From Aquirufa rosea (GTDB lineage: Bacteria; Bacteroidota; Bacteroidia; Cytophagales; Spirosomataceae), in contig NZ_SDHY01000002.1 of assembly GCF_004118285.1 (NCBI RefSeq), positions 248,001 through 312,000 on the forward strand: a DNA stretch of 64,000 bases, in the 5' to 3' direction. The notes under the pieces are model-generated. The model ran no database searches and was not told the origin of the DNA. It saw only the letters and a list, made by a program, of their open reading frames with translations. Of this stretch, positions 19,201 to 28,022 are shown in pieces (the first letter of the stretch is position 1; each line of letters begins with the position of its first letter). Made by a program: the position numbers and the translations under genes.

Positions 19201-19773
19201 TAGGACATACAAATCTAGGTCTCCATCTTTATCATAATCAAAAAATGCAGCATGTTGACTGTGCCCAGAATCGTTGATTCCATATTCCACGGCCATTTCC
19301 TTGAAAGACGGAATACCATTTTTAATACCTTGATTAACAAACATTAAATTTTCACGGTCCTTATCTCCATTTTTTAAGGTTACGGATACATAAATGTCCA
19401 TCAATCCGTCGCCATTGATATCTACCACACTCACACCCGCACACCAACGATTTTTAGTGTCAATGCCCGCTTGCTTGGATACCTCCTCAAATTTCATTTC
19501 ACCTTTATTCAGATATAAGGTGCCATTTGCTTGGTTACCCGAAAAGAATAAATCCAATAAGCCATCATTATTAAAATCGCCCATACCCACTCCACTACCA
19601 TTGTAAAGGTATTCATACTTCAAAATACTCAAAGTGTCATTTTCGACTATTTGATTGGAAAAATGAATACCTGTCTGGTCACTAGGCAGAAGTTCGAAGG
19701 TGGTTTTATTTTTACAGGAGCTAAAACCAATAAAAACAAAGCTAAGAAAAAGTAGTTGGCGCATTTTCATCAT
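16279..19773 (-). CDS. Large FG-GAP/ASPIC-UnbV lipoprotein linked to SusCD
   Basis: This 1164-residue predicted lipoprotein (lipobox GFSSC near residue 20) has many VCBS/FG-GAP calcium loops (for example DFNNDGLLD, DINGDGLMD, DYDKDGDLD, DFDRDGDLD). Around residues 520-590 there is an ASPIC/UnbV-like region (GLGAKIEAIFSDGSRYY, then GYLSSVETVAHIGLG). Proteins of this type often accompany SusC/SusD pairs in Cytophagales and are thought to sit at the cell surface. Here it is 74 nt downstream of susD, beyond a strong hairpin terminator, so it probably depends on read-through or its own promoter. No catalytic motif is visible. Confidence 0.82.
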   Translation of the reverse strand: MMKMRQLLFLSFVFIGFSSCKNKTTFELLPSDQTGIHFSNQIVENDTLSILKYEYLYNGSGVGMGDFNNDGLLDLFFSGNQANGTLYLNKGEMKFEEVSKQAGIDTKNRWCAGVSVVDINGDGLMDIYVSVTLKNGDKDRENLMFVNQGIKNGIPSFKEMAVEYGINDSGHSQHAAFFDYDKDGDLDLYVLTDKITEFPSLFRPKVTDGSYPNTDRLYRNDWSETLKHPVFTNVSREAGINLEGFGLGINICDINQDNWPDIYVTNDYVSDDILYINNQNGTFTDQSKIYFKHTSLSAMGNDVADINNDGLADIVALDMLPKSNDRKKQLAPGNHYQTYLNSDTYGYTYQYMRNTLQLNAGKQPNGQPYPFQEIGLMAGVAETEWSWCPSLADFDNDGYRDLLITNGFPKDVTDRDFMSYQAESKRLTSEAIMLEKLPVIKINNYAFKNLGGLKFDDVSANWGINVASFSNGAVYGDLDNDGDLDYVVNNINDEAFVYRNNTIEQDKEKSQYLRVKFEGKAKNLLGLGAKIEAIFSDGSRYYYENTPYRGYLSSVETVAHIGLGNKLAIKEMRIFWPNDSMQVIKNPGKNKVITVKESDAKEPIQSMFDQPKPLLEDISQSLQLTDVHKEYDFVDFNFQILLPFKLSQLGPGCSVGDINGDGLEDFFVGGSKFYSGLIYTQQANGRFTSKPLDGALDQPKKMGEDLGSLLADLDKDGDLDLYIARGGAEDKPNSPSFQDVIYKNDGKGNFSLDSQALPSFVESNSGVRAIDFDRDGDLDLFVSGRNVPFEYPKGTVSRLLRNDSKLGQIKFTDATATWAPDLLKEALACDAVWADVNQDGWMDLVVAGEYQPIQVFENQKAKLVKLSETGLENATGLWASITSADFDQDGDLDFLAGNMGKNTILRANPKQPVEIVHGDLDGNGLYDIFPFVYFEGPKGLYESYPLFGKDDTHKQLNATRARYVYYKDFGKAKQEDMFTDTEKKKSSKVAFTENASVYIENLGKGKFAIHELPAMAQVSAMNGMQVLDINQDGFLDVLYVGNNFGNEVSTGRYDASNGGVLLGNGKGKFTYQPNSGLFVPKDAKSLVSIQLGKNQLGFLALQNRGEIHVFKPVKSFMPLVNAPKDFTYEYLGKKQKVWWTYGASYLSQSGLAQGYVPQGAKLAN

Positions 19774-19797
19774 ATCAAAATTGGTAGGCTAAAATTA

Positions 19798-19827
19798 AAA
19801 AAGGTGGGAACAAGTTCCCACCTTTTT
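19798..19827 (-). terminator. Terminator between susD and the ASPIC lipoprotein
   Basis: A 14-bp perfect stem (19798-19811 with 19814-19827) has a 2-nt loop and A/T runs on both sides, so it would act in either direction. It lies only about 25 nt before the start of the next leftward gene. Confidence 0.88.
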
Positions 19828-19846
19828 AATAATTAAAAATATACTA

Positions 19847-21604
19847 TTAATAACTAGGGTTTTGCTTCAAAATAGAAGTTCCCTGGATATCAATTTGAGC
19901 TTGTGGAATAGGAAGGAATTCCTTACCAGTAGTGAATTTAGCTCCCCCAAACATCGTTACTAAGTTTTTAGACTCGTAAGTTAAATACGCATTTAACACT
20001 TTGTTCGCATCACCCCAACGAACTAAGTCGAAGAATCGGTGACCTTCTGTTGCTAATTCTAACATACGCTCCATTTTAAGTGCTTTCATTGCCTCATCTG
20101 CGTTAGCAAATGCAGTATATGGTGCAATTACGTAGTTAGCTTCTAACTCTCCAGTTTTAGCATTTTTAACAAAGCTAGCTGGGTTAGCAGCACGGTTACG
20201 TACTTGGTTGATATAACCTAAAGCAGTTGCTAAACTTCCACCACCTTTGATTTCTGCTTCAGCAGCCATCAACAATACATCAGCATAGCGAATGATGTTG
20301 TAGTTCAATGTAGCATATCCACGAGTCCAACCAGAACCATCTGTCAATGTATTTTCCTGAGATTTGTAATACACATATTTCTTAGGAGAATATGGACCTG
20401 CATAAGTCTGGTCACGGATCCAGTTTTTACCTGGGTGCTCGATCCAGTCTAAGTATTGAATACCGCGACGACCAATAGTGTGGTCAATACGTGGATCCAA
20501 TGGGCCTTGATCTTCAGTAAATGGATCGTTAGAACCAATTTTGTAATCATGCTTTACTGCATTTTCAGGTGCATTGTAGGCAGGCTGTCCGTCAACTTCA
20601 GTCAATAAAGGCAAACCATCTTTAGTACGGTAAGCATTAGCTAAAGTGAAAGAAGGCTGGAAGAATCCGCAGCAGTTACCTGGACCATCTGGACCAGTGT
20701 TGTATGGATAGTTCAATACGTCAAATGCGTTTGAGTTATTTACGTTACCCGTATTCATAGATGATTGAATAGCAAATACAGCTTCTTCGTTATTATCGTT
20801 AGCTGCATTGAATACATCTTGGAATCTAGGCACTAAACCATACTTCTTGCCATTGGTAGTTTTACCATTAGCAATAACAGTAGTGAAGATAGCTTTAGCT
20901 TCTGCAAATTTACCTTGGTATAACAAGGACTTACCTAAGTAAGCACCTGCAGCCCATTTATTAGCACGACCCGCTGAAGACTGAGTCTCAGGCAAGTTGT
21001 CATAAGCAAATTTGAAGTCAGCATCAATTTTACCCCAGATATCTGGAGTATTGGCTACTTTCTCAATTCCCTTACCGTAGTCTAAAGTCTCGTCTACATA
21101 AGGTACAGAGTTAAACAAACGCTTCAATTCAAAGTAGAAGTGGCCACGTAAGAAACGTGCTTCTCCGATGATACGAGTTTTATCAGCAGCAGAAAGAACC
21201 TTCGACTCGTTGGCTAAATTAATAGTAGCATTTGCACGCGCAATACCTTCGTATTTTGCTTGCCAAGTACCATTAATATCACCAGAAACAGGTGAAGACT
21301 CATAACGCTGAATTGGGTTGATGGAAGTAAAGTCACCCGCATCGGTTCCTTTATTGTTCTCACCACCTAAGATAGAACCCCAAAGCCAGTTGTTTGAAGC
21401 AGCTACCTGAGTGAAGTTTTTCGCAGCTAATGCTGAGTAAGCTCCAATCAGAGTACCTTCCACACCAGCCTTAGAAGTCAATTGCGCCTGAGCTAATGAA
21501 CCCGTTGGCAATACCTCTAAAAACTGATCCTTACAAGCGAATGTCAAGGTAAATGCAGATGCACTTACTAAGGCTAATCGTTTTAAAATATGATATTTTT
21601 TCAT
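19847..21604 (-). CDS. SusD/RagB family surface nutrient-binding lipoprotein
   Basis: This 585-residue lipoprotein (lipobox LTFAC, Cys near residue 24) belongs to the SusD family: N-terminal SusD-like TPR region and C-terminal RagB/SusD domain with NIIRYADVLLMAAEAE, ALGYINQVRNRA and MERMLELATEGHRFFDLVRWG. SusD proteins cap the SusC channel and bind the substrate. It follows susC by 30 nt. No glycoside hydrolase or protease is encoded nearby to reveal the nutrient. Confidence 0.95.
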   Translation of the reverse strand: MKKYHILKRLALVSASAFTLTFACKDQFLEVLPTGSLAQAQLTSKAGVEGTLIGAYSALAAKNFTQVAASNNWLWGSILGGENNKGTDAGDFTSINPIQRYESSPVSGDINGTWQAKYEGIARANATINLANESKVLSAADKTRIIGEARFLRGHFYFELKRLFNSVPYVDETLDYGKGIEKVANTPDIWGKIDADFKFAYDNLPETQSSAGRANKWAAGAYLGKSLLYQGKFAEAKAIFTTVIANGKTTNGKKYGLVPRFQDVFNAANDNNEEAVFAIQSSMNTGNVNNSNAFDVLNYPYNTGPDGPGNCCGFFQPSFTLANAYRTKDGLPLLTEVDGQPAYNAPENAVKHDYKIGSNDPFTEDQGPLDPRIDHTIGRRGIQYLDWIEHPGKNWIRDQTYAGPYSPKKYVYYKSQENTLTDGSGWTRGYATLNYNIIRYADVLLMAAEAEIKGGGSLATALGYINQVRNRAANPASFVKNAKTGELEANYVIAPYTAFANADEAMKALKMERMLELATEGHRFFDLVRWGDANKVLNAYLTYESKNLVTMFGGAKFTTGKEFLPIPQAQIDIQGTSILKQNPSY

Positions 21605-21634
21605 TTTATTTTAATTTAAATTGGCTTTCGCGGA

Positions 21635-24600
21635 TTAAAATGACAAGTTGATAGCAGCGTTGAATGAACGAGTAACAGGGTAGTTACCAACGTCAATACC
21701 AAAACTAGTATCTGCAGCACCACCAACACCTGGATCTAATCCCTTGTATTTAGTGAATGTCAACAAGTTATTAGCAGAAAGTGTCAACTTGGCACGCTTG
21801 ATACCTAGCTTAGAAGAAAACTTCGTAGGAATGTTATATCCTAATGAAATGTTCTGGAAACGGATGTAATCTCCATCTTCTACGTACCAAGAGTTCTCAG
21901 CACCTGAAGTAGAGATGTTAGATGCTGACTCCCAAATTGGAGCTAAAGCATTGTTTCCTAAAGCTGGAGTCCATGATTGCTTAGCACGCTCACCTTTACC
22001 AGAACCTTCGAATGTTCCGAAGAAGTCAGTAAACCACTTAGACTGGTTCCAAATTTTGTTACCAGCAGAAGCATATACGTACATGTTCAAATCAAATGCT
22101 CTGTAAGTCAAACCTACGTTGATACCACCAGTGTAAGTTGGAACTGGAGAACCTAAATAAGTACGGTCAGCAGGAGTGATTTTACCATCTCCATCCATAT
22201 CAGCATAACGGAAACGACCGACACCAGCACCAGATTGAGCAGGAGCAGAAGTAACTTCAGCAGCAGTATTGAAATAACCCAATACTTTGTAGCCATAGAA
22301 TGAAGATAATGAACGACCAATTTCCATACGGATTGGAGTAATACCACGGAATGCACCACCAGTTAAGTTAGTGATACCTGGAGCGAATGCTACGATTTCG
22401 TTTTTCAAGAATGAGTTATTGAAAGTCAATTCGTATTTCAACTCACTAGTGATGTTACCACGGTTAATGATTTGGAAGTCGATACCTTCGTTACGCATTT
22501 TAGCTACGTTAACTGATGGAGCAGATGCGTTTGGTCCAACAACCGCAGGAAGTGGTACGTTGAATAACAAATCACGAGTATCTTTTCTCCACAAATCGAA
22601 TACCAATTCCCACTTACCGTTTAAGAAAGTAGCATCAAAACCGATGTTGGTAGTCTCAGAAGTCTCCCACTTAGCAGCAGGGTTACCTATACGAGAACGG
22701 ATATAACCTTCATTAGCACCAGAGCTTTGTCCGTCAATTGGATAGAAAGACAAATCACGTCTTGCAGCATATAAGGAATATTGGTTAGCTGGGTCCACGT
22801 TGTTTGAGTTACCCATTTCACCCCAACCTCCACGGATTTTCAAATCAGTGATTGCAGGAAGATCCTTCATGAATTCCTCTGAAGTCACACGCCAAGCTGC
22901 AGAGAATGCAGGGAATACACCATAACGGTTTTGAGCACCGAAACGAGATGAACCGTCACGACGAACAACGGCTGTTAAATAATACTTCTCATCGAAGTTA
23001 TAATCAGCTTTACCGAATAATGAGTAGAAGTTTACTCCGCTGAATAAGTTTGAGTTAACTACTGGCGATTGAACAGCGTTCAAAGTAACGAAGTCTAAGT
23101 CCATTGAGAATGGATTGATACCTGATCCTGAAATGCTACGTCCACGTCCTGTGTTCAATGACTCTAAACCAACTAAAGCTTTAATACCGTGCTTTCTCCA
23201 CTGATATTTGTAAGCTACTGTGTTAGAGAATACCCAAGCAAAAGAATAACCAGATCCTTCTGAGAAGCTATCTGAAGCCTCTGGCTCAGAGTCTCCCAAA
23301 TATCTGTAGTTATAGTTTACGAAGTATGAGTTGTTGTATTGACCTCCAATGCTAGATTTGATGATCAAATCTTTAATTGGCTCAACTTCCACATACACGT
23401 TACCTACCGCATTAGCGTTGTAGTTTTGGTCATTGATTTGGTTGGTCATTAATTGTCTAACTGGGTTACGTGGGTTGTTAAAACCAGCAGCTCTTGTAGA
23501 CGCAAAACTTCCAAAATCATCACGCACAGGAATAACCGTTGGCATACGATAAGCAGATAAGATCACTGACTCATCACCAGCGATACCTAGACCACCGTTA
23601 CCACCTGATTGACCTCTTACTGAACGGTAAGTAAACTGTAAGTTCTCTCCGATTCTAACATGCTTTCCTAAATCAAACTCAGAGTTAAAACGAGCTGAAT
23701 AACGACGGAAATCATTTTCCAATAAAATACCTTGTTGCTCTTGAGCAGACAAACCAATATAGAAACGTCCATTGTCAGTTCCACCACTGAAACCTAATGA
23801 ATGACGCTGAGTAGTACCGAAACGAGTAATCTCGTCATACCAGTTAGTACCCGCTAAATTTGGACGAATAACAAAAGTCGTTAATGGATTAGCAGCATAG
23901 GCAGCTTGAGCTGCAGCCATATCTACTGCTCCTCTTACACCATTTTGTCCATTGAAGTGCAAATATGTTGGTAAAGTAGCTTGTGCTGAAGTACCATATT
24001 GTGGGTGAGAGTAAGACACTGCAGTTCCGTTAGCAGCCGCGTTATTACGGTAGGCTACGTGTGTCCAATCAGCCTGCTCTTGTGGAGTCAACATTTTTGG
24101 AGCACCATTTACGTTAGGGTCTGTTCCACCATATAATCCATCATAAGTAATTTGTAAAGGTTTTTTTCCTTTTGCACCACGCTTGGTAGTGTAAACGATT
24201 ACACCGTTAGCTGCACGAGCTCCATAGATAGAAGCGGCTGCAGCGTCTTTTAAAACAGTAGTACTTTCAATATCATCTGGTGATAAGAAATCAGTAGATC
24301 CTACTGGTACTCCATCAACAATGTACAATGGTTCGTTACCACCGAATGCACCAAAACCACGTACACGAATGATACTGTTGGTACCTGGCTGACCGTTTGT
24401 GATCAAAGTAACACCGGCCACACGACCTTGTAATTGTTGTTCAACGTTTCCTGAAGGGGCAATTTGTAAGTCCTTGGCCTTAACAATAGATGCAGCGGCT
24501 GTGGACTCTTTTTTGTTGGTTACCGAGTAACCTGTAACGATAACCTCACTCAATTGGCTAACATCTTCTTCTAATGTAACCGAAACTGAGGCTTGAGAAC

Positions 24601-24874
24601 CTACAGATACTTCTTTTGTCTTGTAACCTACTGCAGAAATGGACAAAACAGTGTTTGCAGATTTAACTGAAATCGAAAATGCTCCATTAATATCAGTAGT
24701 GGTTCCTGTATTGGTTCCTTTTACCAATATACTAACGCCAGGGATACCTTGTGAATCGGTACCAACCACTTTACCCGAAACCTTGCGGTCTTGAGCAAAT
24801 GACGCAAAGCTCCCTAGCACCATAATAGCTAGCAAAAAGAAGCTTTTGAAATTTTGATAATATTTGTGTTTCAT
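21635..24874 (-). CDS. SusC/RagA family TonB-dependent outer-membrane transporter
   Basis: This 1079-residue protein has a signal peptide ending in SFAQD, a carboxypeptidase-D-like regulatory domain (about 30-105, with GTNTGTTTDINGAF), a TonB-box region (SEVIVTGY), a plug domain with IRVRGFGAFGGNEPLYIVDGVPV-type SusC signature, and a beta-barrel ending in an aromatic residue (NLSF). It imports nutrients using TonB energy, with SusD as the lid. No FecI/FecR sigma/anti-sigma pair or SusR-type regulator is adjacent. Confidence 0.96.
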   Translation of the reverse strand: MKHKYYQNFKSFFLLAIMVLGSFASFAQDRKVSGKVVGTDSQGIPGVSILVKGTNTGTTTDINGAFSISVKSANTVLSISAVGYKTKEVSVGSQASVSVTLEEDVSQLSEVIVTGYSVTNKKESTAAASIVKAKDLQIAPSGNVEQQLQGRVAGVTLITNGQPGTNSIIRVRGFGAFGGNEPLYIVDGVPVGSTDFLSPDDIESTTVLKDAAAASIYGARAANGVIVYTTKRGAKGKKPLQITYDGLYGGTDPNVNGAPKMLTPQEQADWTHVAYRNNAAANGTAVSYSHPQYGTSAQATLPTYLHFNGQNGVRGAVDMAAAQAAYAANPLTTFVIRPNLAGTNWYDEITRFGTTQRHSLGFSGGTDNGRFYIGLSAQEQQGILLENDFRRYSARFNSEFDLGKHVRIGENLQFTYRSVRGQSGGNGGLGIAGDESVILSAYRMPTVIPVRDDFGSFASTRAAGFNNPRNPVRQLMTNQINDQNYNANAVGNVYVEVEPIKDLIIKSSIGGQYNNSYFVNYNYRYLGDSEPEASDSFSEGSGYSFAWVFSNTVAYKYQWRKHGIKALVGLESLNTGRGRSISGSGINPFSMDLDFVTLNAVQSPVVNSNLFSGVNFYSLFGKADYNFDEKYYLTAVVRRDGSSRFGAQNRYGVFPAFSAAWRVTSEEFMKDLPAITDLKIRGGWGEMGNSNNVDPANQYSLYAARRDLSFYPIDGQSSGANEGYIRSRIGNPAAKWETSETTNIGFDATFLNGKWELVFDLWRKDTRDLLFNVPLPAVVGPNASAPSVNVAKMRNEGIDFQIINRGNITSELKYELTFNNSFLKNEIVAFAPGITNLTGGAFRGITPIRMEIGRSLSSFYGYKVLGYFNTAAEVTSAPAQSGAGVGRFRYADMDGDGKITPADRTYLGSPVPTYTGGINVGLTYRAFDLNMYVYASAGNKIWNQSKWFTDFFGTFEGSGKGERAKQSWTPALGNNALAPIWESASNISTSGAENSWYVEDGDYIRFQNISLGYNIPTKFSSKLGIKRAKLTLSANNLLTFTKYKGLDPGVGGAADTSFGIDVGNYPVTRSFNAAINLSF

Positions 24875-25254
24875 AAGTAATAGTTGATTAATTATTTATT
24901 TAAAATGTTGCGTTTGAATAATCGCCCTTTTTTAAATCATCGGACCTCCTTTCGTTTTATAAGTGTTTAGCGTTTAACATTTAAAGGAAAGCAAATTCTT
25001 GAAATATTTACATTCATTTAATAGTCACTTAGAAATCGGCACCCTACTAAATGATATAATTCTTCTAAGAACTAAACTATCCTTAACTATCCTATAGCTT
25101 AGAATACCTCCAAATATGTGTAATTCAATACTAATCTGCAAGCAATAAATGCAAATTTTTAACGGTATTGTATTATTTATTGGAAAATGCACTTAATAAG
25201 CAATTTATTATATACTTATGATACATTGAGACATTGTTATTAATTCATTAAATC

Positions 25255-25276
25255 TTGTTTAAGCCCTGTTAAACAA
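25255..25276. promoter_or_regulatory. Operator-like inverted repeat upstream of susC
   Basis: TTGTTTAA (25255-25262) and TTAAACAA (25269-25276) are exact complements around a 6-nt spacer, the geometry of a dimeric regulator site. It lies in the 523-nt AT-rich gap 24875-25397 between susC and uvrC, closer to uvrC. I see no other clear feature in that gap apart from the uvrC -7 box. Confidence 0.45.
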
Positions 25277-25385
25277 CCTGCATGAACTTTTGTAGCAAAA
25301 AAATAAACTAAAAAAGCAAATATCTATACGTAAAAAGGTTCATATTCTTAGAAAAATACAAAAATAGATTTTCAAAATGATTTAT

Positions 25386-25393
25386 TAAATTTG
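25386..25393 (+). promoter_or_regulatory. -7 box just before uvrC
   Basis: TAAATTTG fits TAnnTTTG and ends 4 nt before the uvrC ATG, so a start of transcription at about the A of the ATG (leaderless mRNA) is possible. No matching -33 TTTG is present. Confidence 0.4.
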
Positions 25394-25397
25394 AGCT

Positions 25398-27206
25398 ATG
25401 AATAGCTTCGATCCCAAAAGCATATTACATTCCCTACCCGAGGAACCTGGAGTGTATCGATACTTCGATGCAGAAGACCATATCATCTATATAGGGAAAG
25501 CAAAAAATCTAAAAAATAGGATCAGTAGCTATTTTGTTAATCCTAAAAACCATGATACTAAAACCCGTCGGCTCGTTCAACAAATTCAGAAACTAGAATT
25601 TACTATCGTACACTCTGAATTTGATGCACTTTTATTGGAAAATACGCTAATCAAGCAATTTCAGCCGAAGTACAATATCCTTTTACGAGACGACAAAACT
25701 TACCCTTTTATTTGTATAAGTCATGAGCGATTCCCACGTATTTTAACAGCTCGAAGAATCAATCATGCTCAAGGTACATTTTATGGACCTTTTGCCAACC
25801 CAAAATCCATGAACACTTTGCTGGAAATTATTCACCAGCTATTTCCTATCAGGACCTGTTCATTGAACCTCAAGCAAAATGCCATCGAGGAAGGGAAATT
25901 TAAAGTTTGTCTAGAATACCATATTGGCAACTGCAAAGGGCCGTGTGAAAATCTGCAAACTGAAGAAGATTATTTACAATACATTGAACAGATCTCCCAA
26001 ATACTAAAAGGTAACTATCAAAAGCCCAAGTTGTATTTCGTTGAAAAAATGCAAGAGGCTGCCGACAAACTAGCATTTGAACAAGCACAAGAATGGAAAG
26101 AAAAATGGCAGCTATTGGAAAACTTCCAAGCTAAATCTACCGTTGTTAATCCTGCCATTCATGATGTAGACGTATTTTCTATTGTTTCAGACGAACAGCT
26201 TTCCTACATCAATTTCATGAAAGTAAACAATGGAACCATTGTACAATCTCAAACTTGGGAAGTCAAGAAAAAATTAAAGGAGGACGAAGCCGATGTCTTA
26301 ACCATGTTAATTTGGGAAAAAAGAGAGGAATTCCAAAGCAGCGCCAAAGAGATTATCAGCAACATTCCCATGACCATCGAATTTCAAGGAGTCAAAAATC
26401 ATATCCCACAAATGGGCGATAAAAAAAAGTTGCTGGATATGTCCTTAAAAAATGTACTTTATTTTAGAAAAGAAAAGGCCGATAGAAAAGCTGCAGAGGA
26501 AAGTGGAGGCGACCGAAAAATGCGGGTGTTACTCACCCTGAAGAATGATTTGCATTTGAGTAAATTACCCCAAAGAATTGAATGTTTTGATAATTCCAAT
26601 TTACAAGGCTCCCACCCTGTATCTGCCATGGTCTGTTTCATTCAAGGAGTTCCTGCTAAAAAAGAATATCGCCTTTTCACACCCAAGACCGTAGAGGGAC
26701 CCAATGACTTTGCTACCATGACAGAGGTAGTCGGTAGAAGGTACTCCCGTTTAATAGAAGAGGAAGCTAACTTACCCGACTTAATCATCATCGATGGAGG
26801 GAAAGGACAACTTAGTGCTGCCTGCGATGCGCTGAAATCCATAGGCATCTACGGACAAATTCCCATCATTGGTATTGCCAAACGTTTAGAGGAGATTTAT
26901 TTTCCTGAGGACAGTTTGCCACTGTACATCGACAAAAAATCAGAATCGCTTAAACTCATCCAACAACTAAGGGACGAGGCACATCGTTTTGGTATAACTG
27001 CACATCGAAATAAACGGAGCAAGCATTTTATTGTAAGTCACTTAGAAGAATTAGATGGCATCGGAAAATTAACTGCCCAAAAATTGTTGAAAAAATTCGG
27101 AACTATTAAAAATATCCATGAAGCACCCATGGAAGAACTCGAAAAGGTTTTGGGAAAAATGAAGGCTTTGAGCCTAAAACAACAAATCAAAGATTGGGTA
27201 GACTAA
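25398..27206 (+). CDS. uvrC: Excinuclease ABC subunit C
   Basis: UvrC makes the two incisions flanking a DNA lesion in nucleotide excision repair. The 602-residue protein has the N-terminal GIY-YIG nuclease domain (GVYRYFDAEDHIIYIGKAKN, about 18-37), the Cys region with CLEYHIGNCKGPC, an UVR-like segment, the RNase H-like C-terminal nuclease (ECFDNSNLQGSHPVSAMVCF and IIDGGKGQL) and a helix-hairpin-helix tail (LEELDGIGKLTAQKLLKKFG). Length is normal. It ends tail-to-tail with nuoK, overlapping by 4 nt. Confidence 0.97.
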   Translation: MNSFDPKSILHSLPEEPGVYRYFDAEDHIIYIGKAKNLKNRISSYFVNPKNHDTKTRRLVQQIQKLEFTIVHSEFDALLLENTLIKQFQPKYNILLRDDKTYPFICISHERFPRILTARRINHAQGTFYGPFANPKSMNTLLEIIHQLFPIRTCSLNLKQNAIEEGKFKVCLEYHIGNCKGPCENLQTEEDYLQYIEQISQILKGNYQKPKLYFVEKMQEAADKLAFEQAQEWKEKWQLLENFQAKSTVVNPAIHDVDVFSIVSDEQLSYINFMKVNNGTIVQSQTWEVKKKLKEDEADVLTMLIWEKREEFQSSAKEIISNIPMTIEFQGVKNHIPQMGDKKKLLDMSLKNVLYFRKEKADRKAAEESGGDRKMRVLLTLKNDLHLSKLPQRIECFDNSNLQGSHPVSAMVCFIQGVPAKKEYRLFTPKTVEGPNDFATMTEVVGRRYSRLIEEEANLPDLIIIDGGKGQLSAACDALKSIGIYGQIPIIGIAKRLEEIYFPEDSLPLYIDKKSESLKLIQQLRDEAHRFGITAHRNKRSKHFIVSHLEELDGIGKLTAQKLLKKFGTIKNIHEAPMEELEKVLGKMKALSLKQQIKDWVD

Positions 27207-27508
27207 AATCTCGATTTCTCTGAACCCAGATCAATGTGTTTAAATTGACGATAAACTTGTAAAATAATGGCTAGGGCAATGGTCATTTCACAGACACCTA
27301 CCACCAATACAAATACAGAAAAAGCTAGTCCTTGGATTCGATCATCATGACGAGAAAAAGCAATCAAATTCAGGTTTGCCGCATTCAACATCAACTCTAT
27401 CCCCATTAGAACAAAAATCATGTTTCGCTTTAATAGCATGATGGCTAATCCCACTGAAAAAAGTAAGGCGCTCACCATTAAAAAATAAATCAAAGGTATC
27501 TCATTCAT
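27203..27508 (-). CDS. nuoK: NADH-quinone oxidoreductase subunit K
   Basis: NuoK is a small antiporter-like membrane subunit of complex I. From the ATG at 27508 the product has 101 residues and three helices, with the conserved Glu in MGIELMLNAANL and a second Glu in CEMTIALAI. An upstream ATG nine codons earlier would overlap nuoJ more deeply; the chosen start overlaps it by 8 nt. No nuoL/M/N follow; uvrC abuts instead. Confidence 0.93.
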   Translation of the reverse strand: MNEIPLIYFLMVSALLFSVGLAIMLLKRNMIFVLMGIELMLNAANLNLIAFSRHDDRIQGLAFSVFVLVVGVCEMTIALAIILQVYRQFKHIDLGSEKSRF

Positions 27509-28022
27509 GATGCTTCGCAATATAGGTGGATCCAACCAATGCTACCAATAAAAATACACCGACTAACTCAAAGGCAAATGAATACTCCGTCAATAAAGTT
27601 AAACCTAGGTAAGTCAATTTAGAGGACTTTTGAGCCTCATCGGAATACATAGCCCAAGTAATGGACGAACGAGTCAATATCCAGATAATCCCTAGGAAGG
27701 TCGAGATACTAATTGACATTGCCCAAAAACGGCCTGATTGCTTAGTTTCTAAATCATTTTGCATTTCTGCTCTTACTTTACCGGGTTGTTGCGTCAGCAT
27801 GATTCCAAATAATATCAAAATCAGGACACCTCCCACGTAAATCAATAAATGAGAAACCGCCATCACATCAGCATATGCCATGACATATAATCCCGCTAAA
27901 CCCAACATACATAAAAACATGGACAATGCAGCATGCAATAAATTTTTTGTCCAAGCCATAGCTAGAGCACTTGCAGATGTCAACATGGTCAAGACCAAGA
28001 AAGAGGCAATCATTGGGCTCAT
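27501..28022 (-). CDS. nuoJ: NADH-quinone oxidoreductase subunit J
   Basis: This 173-residue membrane subunit of complex I has five hydrophobic segments and the NuoJ motif YVGGVLILILFGIMLT (about residues 62-77) after the conserved AALSMFLCMLGLAGLY region. It overlaps nuoI by 4 nt (ATGA) and nuoK by 8 nt, so the three are translationally coupled. Confidence 0.93.
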   Translation of the reverse strand: MSPMIASFLVLTMLTSASALAMAWTKNLLHAALSMFLCMLGLAGLYVMAYADVMAVSHLLIYVGGVLILILFGIMLTQQPGKVRAEMQNDLETKQSGRFWAMSISISTFLGIIWILTRSSITWAMYSDEAQKSSKLTYLGLTLLTEYSFAFELVGVFLLVALVGSTYIAKHHE

